A stretch of 64,000 bases of DNA, from positions 1 through 64,000 of the forward strand of contig JADLAY010000002.1 in NCBI GenBank assembly GCA_020849765.1, written 5' to 3'. This document shows, in pieces, positions 34,790 to 43,617 of the stretch. Source of the stretch: Anaerolineae bacterium. Its GTDB lineage: Bacteria > Chloroflexota > Anaerolineae > Aggregatilineales > Phototrophicaceae. The notes beneath the pieces were generated by a model. The model saw only the letters and a list, made by a program, of their open reading frames with translations. It had not been told where the DNA came from and made no database searches. Each line of letters starts with the position of its first letter. Position 1 is the stretch's first letter. A program made the translations under genes and the position numbers.

Positions 34790-35564
34790 GTCGAATCACG
34801 GTGTGTTCACCGGACCGCTCATGCTTGTTTTGGGTTGCGTTAGCCTCATGAGCATGTGTGGTTGGATTTTGAATTGGTGCTTGAATGCTTTGCCAATCAA
34901 GCAGGGCACCCTACTGCTAGGACTTGTAGGTATCGGTCTTCTGATACTGTTCTGGCAGGCGTGGCGGACATACCGCTATGTCAACCAGTTGATCTGTTAC
35001 GGACAGCTTCCTCTTCCATCAGGGTTTGAAACTCAAGTCGTTGAATTCGGACTTGATCCAGATCATATCGTTCTCATACAGTCGCCTCAGCCAACCGCTC
35101 TCTGCTTTGGTTTTTTGCGACCCGGCATCTGCATAAGTACGGGATTGCTAGAGCTGCTGTCACGAGCACAGATCAAGGCGGCTTTGCTACATGAAGATTA
35201 TCACCGCCAGCGATTCGACCCACTCCGGCTCCTACTTGCGCAGGCGATTGCCGGGGCACTCTTTTTTCTACCTATAGTTCGAGAATGGCACGCCATTTTC
35301 AAAATCAAACTCGAGTTAGATGCTGACCATTATGCCATCCAAAGGACGGGAAAAGCGGCTATGGCAGGGGCGCTGCAATGCATCTTGAGCTACGGCTTGG
35401 CGCCCGCATCGATGCCTAACGTTGTCACTGCGAGTCTCAATGCGAATGCGGCGCGCATTGCTGCGCTGCTCGGTGAGCGTTCCCCTGTGCAGCAAGTTTC
35501 TCGCAGGAGTATTCTCTCCAGTACGGCGATTCTTTGGGTTCTCTGTCTTATCCTAATGGGTTGA
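34773..35564 (+). CDS. M56/BlaR1-like membrane metalloprotease without sensor domain
   Basis: A 263-residue membrane protein with about four helices and the zinc-protease motif HEDYH (HExxH, about residue 140), with the third ligand expected in ELDADHYAI. BlaR1 and MecR1 carry an extra penicillin-binding sensor domain at the C-terminus; here the protein stops after the last helix. It would cleave the partner repressor and relieve repression. What it senses is unknown. Confidence 0.85.
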   Translation: MLKKAKSNHGVFTGPLMLVLGCVSLMSMCGWILNWCLNALPIKQGTLLLGLVGIGLLILFWQAWRTYRYVNQLICYGQLPLPSGFETQVVEFGLDPDHIVLIQSPQPTALCFGFLRPGICISTGLLELLSRAQIKAALLHEDYHRQRFDPLRLLLAQAIAGALFFLPIVREWHAIFKIKLELDADHYAIQRTGKAAMAGALQCILSYGLAPASMPNVVTASLNANAARIAALLGERSPVQQVSRRSILSSTAILWVLCLILMG

Positions 35565-35595
35565 TGAGGAAAGCCAGTTTCGCTGGCTCCATCGC

Positions 35596-35634
35596 TTGAG
35601 TTCTTTGCCTCAATCTACTACAATACTGTAGTAG
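35596..35634 (+). promoter_or_regulatory. Promoter and BlaI/CopY-type operator 2
   Basis: The same operator core as at 34312 recurs here with 8-bp arms (CTACTACA-ATAC-TGTAGTAG, 35615-35634). It again contains TACAAT (35619-35624), now 17 bp from TTGAGT (35596-35601). It lies at the head of the long rightward thiol-redox run, so the repressor probably controls that operon too. Confidence 0.82.
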
Positions 35635-35639
35635 TTACA

Positions 35640-36053
35640 TTGTCGATTGATGGATACATCTTCAATTCGCATATGACCTCGTGTTTTTCTATGACAACAA
35701 GCGGCACAAGCCACTATCCCGCAAAAAATTGGCTCACTACGGTCTATACGGTTTATGGCGACACGTTTACGAGCGCTTGTGATATCGCGCCCGTCAGCGC
35801 GGCAGCTTTTGACCCGGATGGCGGACGCTTGCTGTTTGGCTACCAGAGATTGTATGCCGATGACCTAGCGAGCGGGCAGACGACCTTACTTCAATCCCCG
35901 GCACTCGCCGGGGAGGATGTCCTCAGCTACATCGCGCTCAACCCGCAGTCGGAACAGATCGCCCTGGCAACTTTTGATCGAGACATTTACTTCTCCCAGG
36001 ATGACGGACGGACATGGGAGCAGATTGTCGAGGAAGGCAGTGGAGTCAGTTAA
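35640..36053 (+). pseudogene. Truncated exported BNR/sialidase-like protein remnant
   Basis: The frame gives up to 137 residues with no proper start: the first codon is TTG 5 bp after the operator, and no ribosome site or signal peptide is seen. The C-terminal part (FDPDGGRLLFGYQR, LALNPQ-like and IYFSQDDGRTWEQI) looks like the last blades of a BNR-type propeller, as in F510_1955-type proteins of copper islands. I infer a 5'-deleted gene. It could still be translated as a leader for the operon. Confidence 0.42.
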
Positions 36054-36087
36054 GGCTGCCATCAGGTCTTAAAGATGAGGACCTCCG

Positions 36088-36792
36088 ATGCAACGTAAAG
36101 AACCTCTCAATAACCTGCGCAGGAAACCACGTCGATTTTTATCCATGCTGCTCATCTTCGCTGGGAGTGGGGTATTGATGAGTGCAGTCATTATTGCTTT
36201 GTCAATCTCGGAGTTACGTTCACGCGCGGATGAAATCAATGTAACGGTTACCCCGTCCAGCACCTCGGTGGCAACGGCGACGCTCCCTGTCTCGGGGAGT
36301 GCACCTGTCGTTACAGGCTTCCCAACCCCTGTCCCGGCAGCCGATGATCTCCAGGAACAGAGGCGTATCCAGGTCGATGAACCAGCGCCCGATTTCACAC
36401 TTGGAACACTTCATGGCGGCGAAGTCACACTCAGCGATTTCCAGGGCCAGGCGGTGTTGATTAACTTCTGGGCGACCTGGTGCGTACCCTGCCGTTTTGA
36501 AATGCCGGAGTTAGTGCGGGCTTATCAGGCACATTCGGACGAAGGGTTCACGATTCTGGCCGTCAACCTGACGGATCAGGACTCCCTTGAGGATGTTCGG
36601 GAGTTCGTTGGCGAATTCGATATGACTTTTCCGGTGCTCCTCGATGAGAGCGGTCAGGTGTCGACCCTGTACGGACTACTCGGACTGCCGACGACTGTTT
36701 TTGTGAATCGAGAAGGTCTTGTTCAACGCATCCATATCGGTTTGATGTCGCCTGCGCAAATTGTCGAGTTTGTTGGGGAGATTCTCGCATGA
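36088..36792 (+). CDS. TlpA/ResA-like thioredoxin-fold protein
   Basis: A 234-residue membrane-anchored protein: one N-terminal helix (FLSMLLIFAGSGVLMSAVIIALS), a Thr/Pro-rich spacer, and a redoxin domain starting PAPDFTLGTLHGGEVTLSDF. The active site is WCVPC (about residue 132), with cis-Pro in LPTTVFVN. It would reduce disulfides outside the membrane, for example during cytochrome c or copper-site maturation. First intact gene after operator 2; the next gene overlaps by 4 bp. Confidence 0.9.
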   Translation: MQRKEPLNNLRRKPRRFLSMLLIFAGSGVLMSAVIIALSISELRSRADEINVTVTPSSTSVATATLPVSGSAPVVTGFPTPVPAADDLQEQRRIQVDEPAPDFTLGTLHGGEVTLSDFQGQAVLINFWATWCVPCRFEMPELVRAYQAHSDEGFTILAVNLTDQDSLEDVREFVGEFDMTFPVLLDESGQVSTLYGLLGLPTTVFVNREGLVQRIHIGLMSPAQIVEFVGEILA

Positions 36793-37220
36793 GAGATCGT
36801 CCTGCGATTACGTTTGCAAGGCAATTTTGGGTTATCGCGTGGCGCTGTTTGCCGGGACTTGCGATAGCTCTCCTGGTCAGCGTGGGCGTTCTATTATCTG
36901 CAAATGGCAGGAGGAATGACGTGGAACCCAATACCCTTTTCTTGCTACTGGCGGGGTTGGCTTGTTCCATCATTATGGGCGTAATGATGTGGCTCATGAA
37001 TAAGAATATGAGACATCAACAGACGCATTCAGCGTCTGACGGCAAGCAGAAAGGCATGAGCGCAGCCAGCCGATTGGTTGAACTCCGCGAACAGCGGCAG
37101 ATATTGGAAGATGAGATCGCCGAACTGACCCAAATCACCGAATTGGAAGAACAGCACAAAGCGCTGCTTACTGATTCTTTATCTGCTCCAGACGTGACGC
37201 CGATCTCGGCGATGCGCTGA
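36789..37220 (+). CDS. Membrane protein with C-terminal coiled coil
   Basis: A 143-residue protein with two membrane helices (LPGLAIALLVSVGVLL and LFLLLAGLACSIIMGVMMWLM) and a C-terminal heptad-rich segment (LVELREQRQILEDEIAELTQITELEEQ) that should form a coiled coil. No family recognised. It lies between TlpA and a CcdA/DsbD-like gene, so a role in assembling that system is possible. Confidence 0.72.
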   Translation: MRDRPAITFARQFWVIAWRCLPGLAIALLVSVGVLLSANGRRNDVEPNTLFLLLAGLACSIIMGVMMWLMNKNMRHQQTHSASDGKQKGMSAASRLVELREQRQILEDEIAELTQITELEEQHKALLTDSLSAPDVTPISAMR

Positions 37221-37234
37221 CCGTGCGTAGGAAG

Positions 37235-38014
37235 ATGATGGCTGACACTATTATTCAGTATTACAACTGGTTGAGCGGGCTGTTCAACTCGGCTGCCCCC
37301 TCCATTCGAGGTCTCGCGGATACGATCAACCTGCCGCTGGTATCGGTACTGCTGTTTGGCCTCATGGGAACGCTCGCCCCGTGCCAGTTAAGTACGAACG
37401 TGGCTGCGCTCGCCTTTCTATCGCGTGACGCAAGCCATCCTCACCGCGTCTGGGGACAAACCCTCGCTTTCATTGCGGGCAAAGTCACGGTGTATCTGTT
37501 GGTAGGTGGCGCTGTCGTCGCCCTTAGTCTTCAACTGAGTCAAGTGAATGAGACCGTAATTCCGGTGGTAGTTGTCGCCCGCCGGGTACTGGGTCCGCTT
37601 CTGATTGTCGTCGGTCTATTCATGTTGGGGCTGTTCAAACTGCCCCTGTCGTTGGGCGGGCGCTTCTCCGTTTGGCTAGAGCGCAAAGTTGGGCAGCGGC
37701 AGGGGATGATTCATGCCTACCTGCTTGGCGTGGCGTTCTCATTTGCTTTTTGTCCGACGCTCTTCTGGCTCTTCTTTGGCCTGACCATTCCGGTGGCGAT
37801 TGCGTCGCCGGGCGGGGTGGTGTTTCCCGGTGTGTTCGCTGTCGGTACTGCGATTCCAGTATTGGGGTTGGCAGCGGTGATGGCATCTGGCAGGGTCAAC
37901 ATCGGTCAATTCGTCAAACGCTTCAAAGCAACGAATGTCTGGATCCAGCGCGTGGTTGGTATGGTTTTCGTCCTGATTGGTATTCATGAGATCATCTTGT
38001 ACTTGCTCATCTGA
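37235..38014 (+). CDS. DsbD/CcdA-like membrane protein
   Basis: About 259 residues with six or seven helices. Intramembrane Cys occur in GTLAPCQLSTN and FAFCPTLFW, the two half-motifs of the CcdA/DsbD/TauE-like family. It would pass reducing power outward to the TlpA and DsbA proteins of the run. The start could be the GTG at 37223 or either ATG at 37235/37238; GTAGGAAG lies close to the ATGs. Confidence 0.82.
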   Translation: MMADTIIQYYNWLSGLFNSAAPSIRGLADTINLPLVSVLLFGLMGTLAPCQLSTNVAALAFLSRDASHPHRVWGQTLAFIAGKVTVYLLVGGAVVALSLQLSQVNETVIPVVVVARRVLGPLLIVVGLFMLGLFKLPLSLGGRFSVWLERKVGQRQGMIHAYLLGVAFSFAFCPTLFWLFFGLTIPVAIASPGGVVFPGVFAVGTAIPVLGLAAVMASGRVNIGQFVKRFKATNVWIQRVVGMVFVLIGIHEIILYLLI

Positions 38015-38038
38015 AGACGCGGAGTGGTGTAGCAAATT

Positions 38039-38653
38039 ATGCGCAAGAAAACGGCTATTCGTAGACAACCAACTCAACCCAAGACGCGAGGCCGCATTGG
38101 TGGTTTTCTGACGATGGATCGACTTGTCATCGGCGGCTCAGTTCTGCTCTCATTCATTATCGTGGGCATAATTGCCCTGAATAGTTACGTCAATCGCCGG
38201 ATCGACATTGAAGGCGTCGAGCAAATAGTTTATGCGGGTGGGTTGCATCTGGAGAGCGTAAACTACGAGCAAAGCCCTCCAATGGGTGGCCCCCATGCTC
38301 CTCGCTGGCAAAACTGCGGCGTCTACCTTCAACCCATCAGGGATGAGGCAGCCATCCATTCGTTAGAACATGGCGCAATCTGGATTACCTATCGCCCGGA
38401 TTTACCGGACACGGACCTGGAACGACTGCGCGATATTACGTGGCAAAGCGATTCCCGGCTGCTCAGTCCCTATCCCAATTTGCCCAGCCCGATAGTCGTT
38501 TCCGCTTGGGGGTATCAACTCCAACTCGACAGTGCCGATGACGAGCGCCTCGCGCAATTCGTTCGCCAGTACGAACGCGCTGCAAGTGCTCCGGAACCAA
38601 GAGGTTTTTGCAGCAACGGAGAAGGTCAACCATTCACCCAATTTTCCGGGTAG
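38039..38653 (+). CDS. DUF3105 membrane-anchored protein
   Basis: A 204-residue protein with a basic N-terminus, one helix (LVIGGSVLLSFIIVGIIALN) and a DUF3105 domain. Typical features are SPPMGGPHAPRWQNCGVY (Cys and His close together), then HSLEHGAIWITY, and a late Cys in GFCSNG. The conserved HxxxH/Cys set suggests metal binding, but no function is established for the family. It sits between a CcdA-like and a DsbA-like gene. Confidence 0.85.
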   Translation: MRKKTAIRRQPTQPKTRGRIGGFLTMDRLVIGGSVLLSFIIVGIIALNSYVNRRIDIEGVEQIVYAGGLHLESVNYEQSPPMGGPHAPRWQNCGVYLQPIRDEAAIHSLEHGAIWITYRPDLPDTDLERLRDITWQSDSRLLSPYPNLPSPIVVSAWGYQLQLDSADDERLAQFVRQYERAASAPEPRGFCSNGEGQPFTQFSG

Positions 38654-38692
38654 GGACCAAGAAAATGAGAACTACGTTAGGAAGGCGAACTG

Positions 38693-39553
38693 ATGACAAC
38701 AGAGATAGATGATCAATATCCCACCGCTCTAGACGAGGACGTTGAGACTGTAACCAAAGGGAGCAGTCAGCAATCCGCGCCAGAGCAGGTGATCTTGGTC
38801 AATAAGACAACGTTGAATTATTTCGTCATTGCTGTCGCGTTCTTCGCGCTGGGCGTTGTCATCACTTTGATCGCAGCCGACAGTTTGGCAACGGCGAATG
38901 CTGCCGAGAACCAACAGCTTATTGAGCGGGCGGTCGCTGCGGCATTCGACGCACGTGGGGAGACTGTAGGCAGCGATCAGCAGGTAGGAACACTCGACCC
39001 AAATGTGCGCGTTGAAGTCAGCGCAGACGACGACCCTGCTTATGGACCGGAGACCGCTTCGGTAGTCATGATCGAGTTCAGTGATTTCAACTGTCCGTAT
39101 TGCGGGCGTTTCGCGCGCGAAACGCTGCCGCTCGTGCGCGAGAACTACGGGGATCGGATGCGCTTTGTCTATCGAGATTATCCCATCCTCGGCGACTCAT
39201 CGCTCCAGGCGGCAATCGCTGCCGAATGCGCCGACGCTCAAGGCGCGTTCTGGCGCTACCATGATTTACTTTTCGAGAACCAGCGGAGTTTCAATCAGGA
39301 GGTGTTTGTCGGTTTTGCCCAGGAGTTAAGACTGGACGTTGACCAGTTTACCACCTGTCAGAGTAATTCGGCGATCCGTGACGAGGTGATCGCGGATTAT
39401 GCCGACGCTCAGCGACTTGGCGCGAGCGGAACACCAACCTTTTTCATCAATGGTCGTCGGGTAGTAGGTGCGCAGCCCTATGAGGTCTTCGCGGGCGTGA
39501 TCGAGGAGGAACTTGCATCCACCGGGGTAACGCCTGCATCAGGCACCCCGTAG
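38693..39553 (+). CDS. DsbA-like thiol oxidoreductase
   Basis: A 286-residue protein with an acidic cytoplasmic start, one membrane helix (FVIAVAFFALGVVITLIAA) and a DsbA-type thioredoxin domain. The active site is CPYC in FSDFNCPYCGRFAR (about residue 138), with the cis-Pro region GASGTPTFFING. It should form or shuffle disulfides outside the membrane. The domain belongs to the thioredoxin_4/BdbD branch. Confidence 0.9.
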   Translation: MTTEIDDQYPTALDEDVETVTKGSSQQSAPEQVILVNKTTLNYFVIAVAFFALGVVITLIAADSLATANAAENQQLIERAVAAAFDARGETVGSDQQVGTLDPNVRVEVSADDDPAYGPETASVVMIEFSDFNCPYCGRFARETLPLVRENYGDRMRFVYRDYPILGDSSLQAAIAAECADAQGAFWRYHDLLFENQRSFNQEVFVGFAQELRLDVDQFTTCQSNSAIRDEVIADYADAQRLGASGTPTFFINGRRVVGAQPYEVFAGVIEEELASTGVTPASGTP

Positions 39554-39578
39554 ACACAAAACGGATTGGAATCCGTAT

Positions 39579-40184
39579 ATGCGAAAGATAGTGTTCGCGC
39601 TCGGGCTGGCAGTTCTTGGGCTGACGTTGGTGGTTCTCACAGCAGCGGGCGGTTCCTTGTTTGATGTTGCGCGCAGCGATGCGATTGTCTCCGCGCCAGA
39701 AGGGAACATAACACTCGCTGCCGGTTCGGAAGCAGCGTTCCGTTACCTTTCCCAGCAGCGCACCAACATCTGCGGCCTGCAACCTGAAGCCGTGCTTGCC
39801 TATTCGGACGATATGCCCCTTCAAGGTTCATGCTGTGCGCCCATAGAGTTGCATCGCTATCAAGAACAGGTTGAGGGGCTACTCCAATATGCAAATATCG
39901 CGCAGATTCCAGCCGACCCGTATGACATTCCGGCGTCTTTAGCCAAAGAACTGCTGGGTTACCAGGTGAGTATTCAGTTGAACGCCGAGCAACAGGTCGT
40001 CTATGACGAGGCGGTGGCGCTTTCCGACGAAGGCGGACCGTGCTGCTGCCGGTGCTGGCGCTGGTATGCATTTGAGGGCATGGACAAGTACCTCATTACG
40101 CAGCAGGGATGGAGCGCCGAGCAACTGGGCGAACTCTGGAGCTTGACTGATGGCTGCGGTGGCGCAGGACACACCCACGCCTAA
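39579..40184 (+). CDS. Exported Cys-rich protein, possible metal binder
   Basis: A 201-residue protein with a signal peptide or anchor (IVFALGLAVLGLTLVVLTAAG). Cysteines cluster as QGSCCAP in the middle and GGPCCCRCWRW near residue 150, with a His-containing end (CGGAGHTHA). The pattern recalls PCYCGC-motif proteins of Gram-positives, but I cannot confirm the family. Copper or thiol chemistry is likely given the neighbours on both sides. Confidence 0.72.
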   Translation: MRKIVFALGLAVLGLTLVVLTAAGGSLFDVARSDAIVSAPEGNITLAAGSEAAFRYLSQQRTNICGLQPEAVLAYSDDMPLQGSCCAPIELHRYQEQVEGLLQYANIAQIPADPYDIPASLAKELLGYQVSIQLNAEQQVVYDEAVALSDEGGPCCCRCWRWYAFEGMDKYLITQQGWSAEQLGELWSLTDGCGGAGHTHA

Positions 40185-40226
40185 ACGTGATCCGGATATT
40201 CAAGCGACTGAAGAAGGGATAACGGA

Positions 40227-41003
40227 ATGGTCCAAGAAACTGTCGGGGCAAGCTCCCGTTCGCGAGGAGACCAGCCTTCCGGACGGGTTTCCACCCTATC
40301 CCACGCCTCGCTGTTTGTACTCGGCTTTTCGACGATCTTCGTCGTCGGTTGGGGCGGCATGGCGACATTTGCCGGGCAAGTATTCAGCGCCTACAAAACC
40401 GAGCTTGCCCAGATCGGGGGCGTGGTCGTAATCCTGTTTGGGATCGTCAATCTGGGCATCTTACGGATTCCGTGGCTGTCCTACGACACGCGCCCGCAAT
40501 GGGATGCCAGTCACCGCACCGGGCTGCTTTCCTCCGCATTGATGGGCGTGTTCTTTGCGGCAGGCTGGACGCCCTGTGTCGGCACAACGTTGGGCGCAAT
40601 TCTGACGATGGGCTTCAGCCAAGACACCTCGGCGCAAGCGATGCTGCTCTCCAGCGGTTACGCTTTAGGGTTGGGTATCCCCTTCCTGATAATCGGCGCA
40701 AGCATTGATCGGGCTGCCCAGTTTGTGCGGCGCTTTCGGCGGCACGTGCGAAAGGTGCAGATTGCCAGCGGGTTGCTGCTCATCGTCATTGGGATCATGC
40801 TGCTGACCAATCAGTTGACGCTGATTGCGATCTGGGCGCAGCGCAACGGGCTGTATCTCGACGTCCCCTTGGGTGGCGCAAGAGCCCCTACCTACCTGAT
40901 CGCGGTGCTCGCGGGGCTGATTTCCTTCCTGTCGCCTTGCGTGCTGCCGCTCGTCCCCGCTTATGTGGGCTATCTCACCGGACGCAGTACGAGCGAACGA
41001 TAG
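40227..41003 (+). CDS. ccdA: CcdA with first helix moved to the C-terminus
   Basis: A 258-residue CcdA-like protein in unusual order. It begins in what is normally helix 2 (SLFVLGFSTIFVVGWGGM), continues through GGVVVILFGIVNLGILRIP and GWTPCVGTTLGAIL (second Cys motif) and GLGIPFLI, then ends with LAGLISFLSPCVLPLVPAYV, which is normally the first helix. All helices and both Cys are present once. AGGGA before the ATG supports the start. It should carry electrons to extracytoplasmic thiols, as other CcdA proteins do. Confidence 0.85.
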   Translation: MVQETVGASSRSRGDQPSGRVSTLSHASLFVLGFSTIFVVGWGGMATFAGQVFSAYKTELAQIGGVVVILFGIVNLGILRIPWLSYDTRPQWDASHRTGLLSSALMGVFFAAGWTPCVGTTLGAILTMGFSQDTSAQAMLLSSGYALGLGIPFLIIGASIDRAAQFVRRFRRHVRKVQIASGLLLIVIGIMLLTNQLTLIAIWAQRNGLYLDVPLGGARAPTYLIAVLAGLISFLSPCVLPLVPAYVGYLTGRSTSER

Positions 41004-41012
41004 GAATGAACG

Positions 41013-41792
41013 ATGTCGAATCACATACAAGAGAGGCCGGTTGCTGGCATACTGCAACGCCACCAGGTTATCCGAACGTGGCGGGCACTGCTTTGGTTTT
41101 TCGACCACTGGGTGCTGGTGTTCGCAGTGCTCCTTGGCGTGCTCAATCTTCTACCGTTTCTCGCACCGGTATTCATGCGCTGGAACTGGACCGTGCCCGC
41201 GAACCTGATTTACGCTCTCTACAGTCCGCTGTGCCACCAAATGGCGCAAAGATCCTTCTTTCTATTCGGCGCGCAGCCTATGTATAACATCGCCGAGCTG
41301 CCCCTGCCAGACGGCAATTTGGCGGACATGAACGCTCTGCGGGCCTTCGTGGGAAGCTCCGAACTTGGGTGGAAGGTCGCCTGGTCAGATCGTATGGTCT
41401 ATATGTATGGCGGTTTGTGGTTGGCGGGCGCTGCTTTTGCTGTACTCAGACGCCGGCGGACAATTAAACCTTTGAGCCTGGCAGGGTTCGGTTTGCTCCT
41501 GCTGCCGATGATGGTCGATGGGGGAACGCACCTGATCAGCGATATTGCGGGCGGGCTGACCGGGGGTTTCCGGTATGAGAATCAATGGTTGGCCGATCTA
41601 ACGAGCCATGCGCTGCCGCCTTGGTTTTACGTCGGTGATGCGTTCGGGTCATTCAACTCGTGGATGCGACTCATCAGCGGCCTTACCTTTGGCGTTGCCG
41701 TCGTCTGGCTGGCTTATCCGTACCTGAATGGCGCAATGGTTGACTCTGCCAGAGCGCTACGCGCGAAATTGCAGCGCGCGGGACATTCATAA
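41013..41792 (+). CDS. DUF2085 membrane protein
   Basis: A 259-residue protein with about five helices. The segment YALYSPLCHQMAQRSFFLFG carries the CHQ motif of DUF2085, and GTHLISDIAGGLTGGFRYEN follows later. The family is common in Chloroflexota beside L,D-transpeptidase and redox genes; its function is unknown, though conserved Cys/His suggest metal or haem. It follows the ccdA gene by 9 bp. Confidence 0.8.
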   Translation: MSNHIQERPVAGILQRHQVIRTWRALLWFFDHWVLVFAVLLGVLNLLPFLAPVFMRWNWTVPANLIYALYSPLCHQMAQRSFFLFGAQPMYNIAELPLPDGNLADMNALRAFVGSSELGWKVAWSDRMVYMYGGLWLAGAAFAVLRRRRTIKPLSLAGFGLLLLPMMVDGGTHLISDIAGGLTGGFRYENQWLADLTSHALPPWFYVGDAFGSFNSWMRLISGLTFGVAVVWLAYPYLNGAMVDSARALRAKLQRAGHS

Positions 41793-41837
41793 GGACTCAC
41801 GTATGAGGAAAACCGTGCAGAAGAGAGGGTGTGAGGG

Positions 41838-42989
41838 ATGAAAATTCTTGAACTGCTGCTCATGACCCTTCGCCTTGCAAAGCAAACGGGCTTTTATGGA
41901 AGGAGGTATGTAGCATGGATGAAGGGATCATCATATCTCGCTATCCCGGCGAATTTGCTGACTATGGTCATCCTTACTTTTACCGTTTCCGCCCAGACCA
42001 GTGATGCGTGTGCTGAAATCACGGCGGATAACCTCGTCCCTGATGCCGACTGCATTGCCTGGATGGAGGCGTTCCCTGCCCCTCTCGTCCAGGATATTCC
42101 CCTGGATACCGAAACCCTCAACGCCTACAACTTCTGGCGTGTGGGTCCGCATACTGTGGACCTCTACGATGCGCCTGGTGGCAGCATCGTGGGGCAGATT
42201 CCTGAGGGGTTTAATTTCGTGCGGGCAATTGATACCCGTATCGAAGGGTGGCTACAAGCCGCGAGCGGGTCGTGGCTGCTGAGCAGCGAAGCGCGTCCCA
42301 GCCAGCCGTCGCACTTCCGGGGTGTGCTTCTGTCCGACGAGGTTGATTACCCCTTTGCCTGGGTGGTGGACAAAACCGGCATCTACACCTCGGAGTATCC
42401 CGGCGGCCCACCATCTGAAGCGACCGGGCGTATACCCCTCCGTTATGAGCGAGTCAACATTTTTGCTGAAGCGGTAGGCGCAGACGGCTGGACCTGGTAC
42501 ATGATTGGCCCGAACCAGTGGGTGAACCAACGCTTTCTGGCGCTGGTCAAGCTCGCTGCCCGTCCGGAAGGAGTGCAGGGACGGTGGGTGGCAGTAGACC
42601 TCTACGAACAGACATTAGTGGCGTATGAAGACGACACGCCGGTGTTTGCCACGCTGGTGTCCACGGGACTTCCAGGTTGGGACACCAACGAGGGTCTCTT
42701 CACCGTTTGGGCCCGGGTGCGGGTCGGCAATCAATCCGGCGCAACCGGCGCGCCGGACAGCTACGCGCTGGAGAGCGTGCCCTGGATTCTCTATTTCGAC
42801 GGCGATATTAGCTTCCATGGGGCGTACTGGCACGATGACTTCGGCTATCGGCGCAGTCACGGCTGCGTGAACATGACCATCAGCGACGCCCGTTACTTAT
42901 TCGAGTGGACGGGAGCATCCACTCCCGACGAAAACGGAGAAATTGTGACATATGTCTACGTGTATAGCTCTGAGACGTATGGGAGCTAG
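41838..42989 (+). CDS. L,D-transpeptidase (YkuD) with exported N-terminal domains
   Basis: A protein of up to 383 residues. A signal peptide (AIPANLLTMVILTFTVSAQT) is followed by two SH3-like or repeat segments, then a YkuD domain whose catalytic motif is SHGCVN with an upstream HGAYWHDDFG (about residues 330-350). It should make 3-3 peptidoglycan cross-links or attach proteins. The start is uncertain: an ATG 27 codons in, with GGAGG 12 bp before it, would give a cleaner signal peptide. Confidence 0.85.
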   Translation: MKILELLLMTLRLAKQTGFYGRRYVAWMKGSSYLAIPANLLTMVILTFTVSAQTSDACAEITADNLVPDADCIAWMEAFPAPLVQDIPLDTETLNAYNFWRVGPHTVDLYDAPGGSIVGQIPEGFNFVRAIDTRIEGWLQAASGSWLLSSEARPSQPSHFRGVLLSDEVDYPFAWVVDKTGIYTSEYPGGPPSEATGRIPLRYERVNIFAEAVGADGWTWYMIGPNQWVNQRFLALVKLAARPEGVQGRWVAVDLYEQTLVAYEDDTPVFATLVSTGLPGWDTNEGLFTVWARVRVGNQSGATGAPDSYALESVPWILYFDGDISFHGAYWHDDFGYRRSHGCVNMTISDARYLFEWTGASTPDENGEIVTYVYVYSSETYGS

Positions 42990-43010
42990 AAGGTTAGGAG
43001 AAAGTCAATC

Positions 43011-43595
43011 ATGGTAACGGCAACCGCACCGCAAAGAATGGTCATTTCAAGAGCCGACGGTACACCTGTTGAGGTCAACGCGCCCAGTCGTCGCGAGTTT
43101 CTCTACTACATCTGGGGGGCTTCAATAGTGCTGCTGCTGGGGGAAGCTACTGCTGGCCTAATCTGGTTCATGCTGCCGCGCTTCAAAGAAGGCACCTTCG
43201 GCGGCACCTTCAACTACCCACCCGCAGAAGTTCCCCACGCAGGTGGCGCACCTCTGAATACCCCGGAAGGGCGTTTCTGGGTCTCGAACGTGGAGAATGA
43301 GGGTTTAGTGATGCTCTACGCCGTATGTACCCACCTGGGCTGCTTGTACAAGTGGTCGGAGAGTAACAATCGCTTTGAATGTCCCTGTCACGGCTCCAAA
43401 TTCCAGCGAAACGGCAGATACATCGAAGGTCCAGCGCCGCGCAGCCTGGATCGCTTCCGCACCATGCTCACGTTCGAGGACGGCACAACGGCGGTGACCA
43501 ACGATGCAGGCGATCCGATTCCACTCACAGGTCGTGCAATTGTCGATATTCGCATCGATACCAGTGACCGCATCAAACGCCCCGGGCGTGTCTAG
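43011..43595 (+). CDS. Rieske 2Fe-2S protein
   Basis: A 194-residue protein with a twin-arginine-like start (SRREFL), one membrane helix and a Rieske domain. The cluster ligands are in CTHLGC (about 107-112) and CPCHGS (about 124-129), including the two disulfide cysteines. It would accept electrons from quinol through a cytochrome b. The only cytochrome b in the window is 29 kb away on the other strand. GGAGAAAG precedes the ATG. Confidence 0.92.
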   Translation: MVTATAPQRMVISRADGTPVEVNAPSRREFLYYIWGASIVLLLGEATAGLIWFMLPRFKEGTFGGTFNYPPAEVPHAGGAPLNTPEGRFWVSNVENEGLVMLYAVCTHLGCLYKWSESNNRFECPCHGSKFQRNGRYIEGPAPRSLDRFRTMLTFEDGTTAVTNDAGDPIPLTGRAIVDIRIDTSDRIKRPGRV

Positions 43596-43617
43596 CTGTC
43601 TTGGGGAGGACTACAGG

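Noticed and set aside
34349..35564. Beta-lactam resistance switch (blaI-blaR1)
   Set aside because: The protease lacks the penicillin-binding sensor domain and the controlled genes are thiol and redox proteins; the beta-lactamase-like gene at 53626 has no such operator.
40150..40431. 93-residue frame overlapping the start of the permuted ccdA
   Set aside because: It overlaps two better-supported genes and its second half is an Arg/Ser-rich shadow of the CcdA frame.
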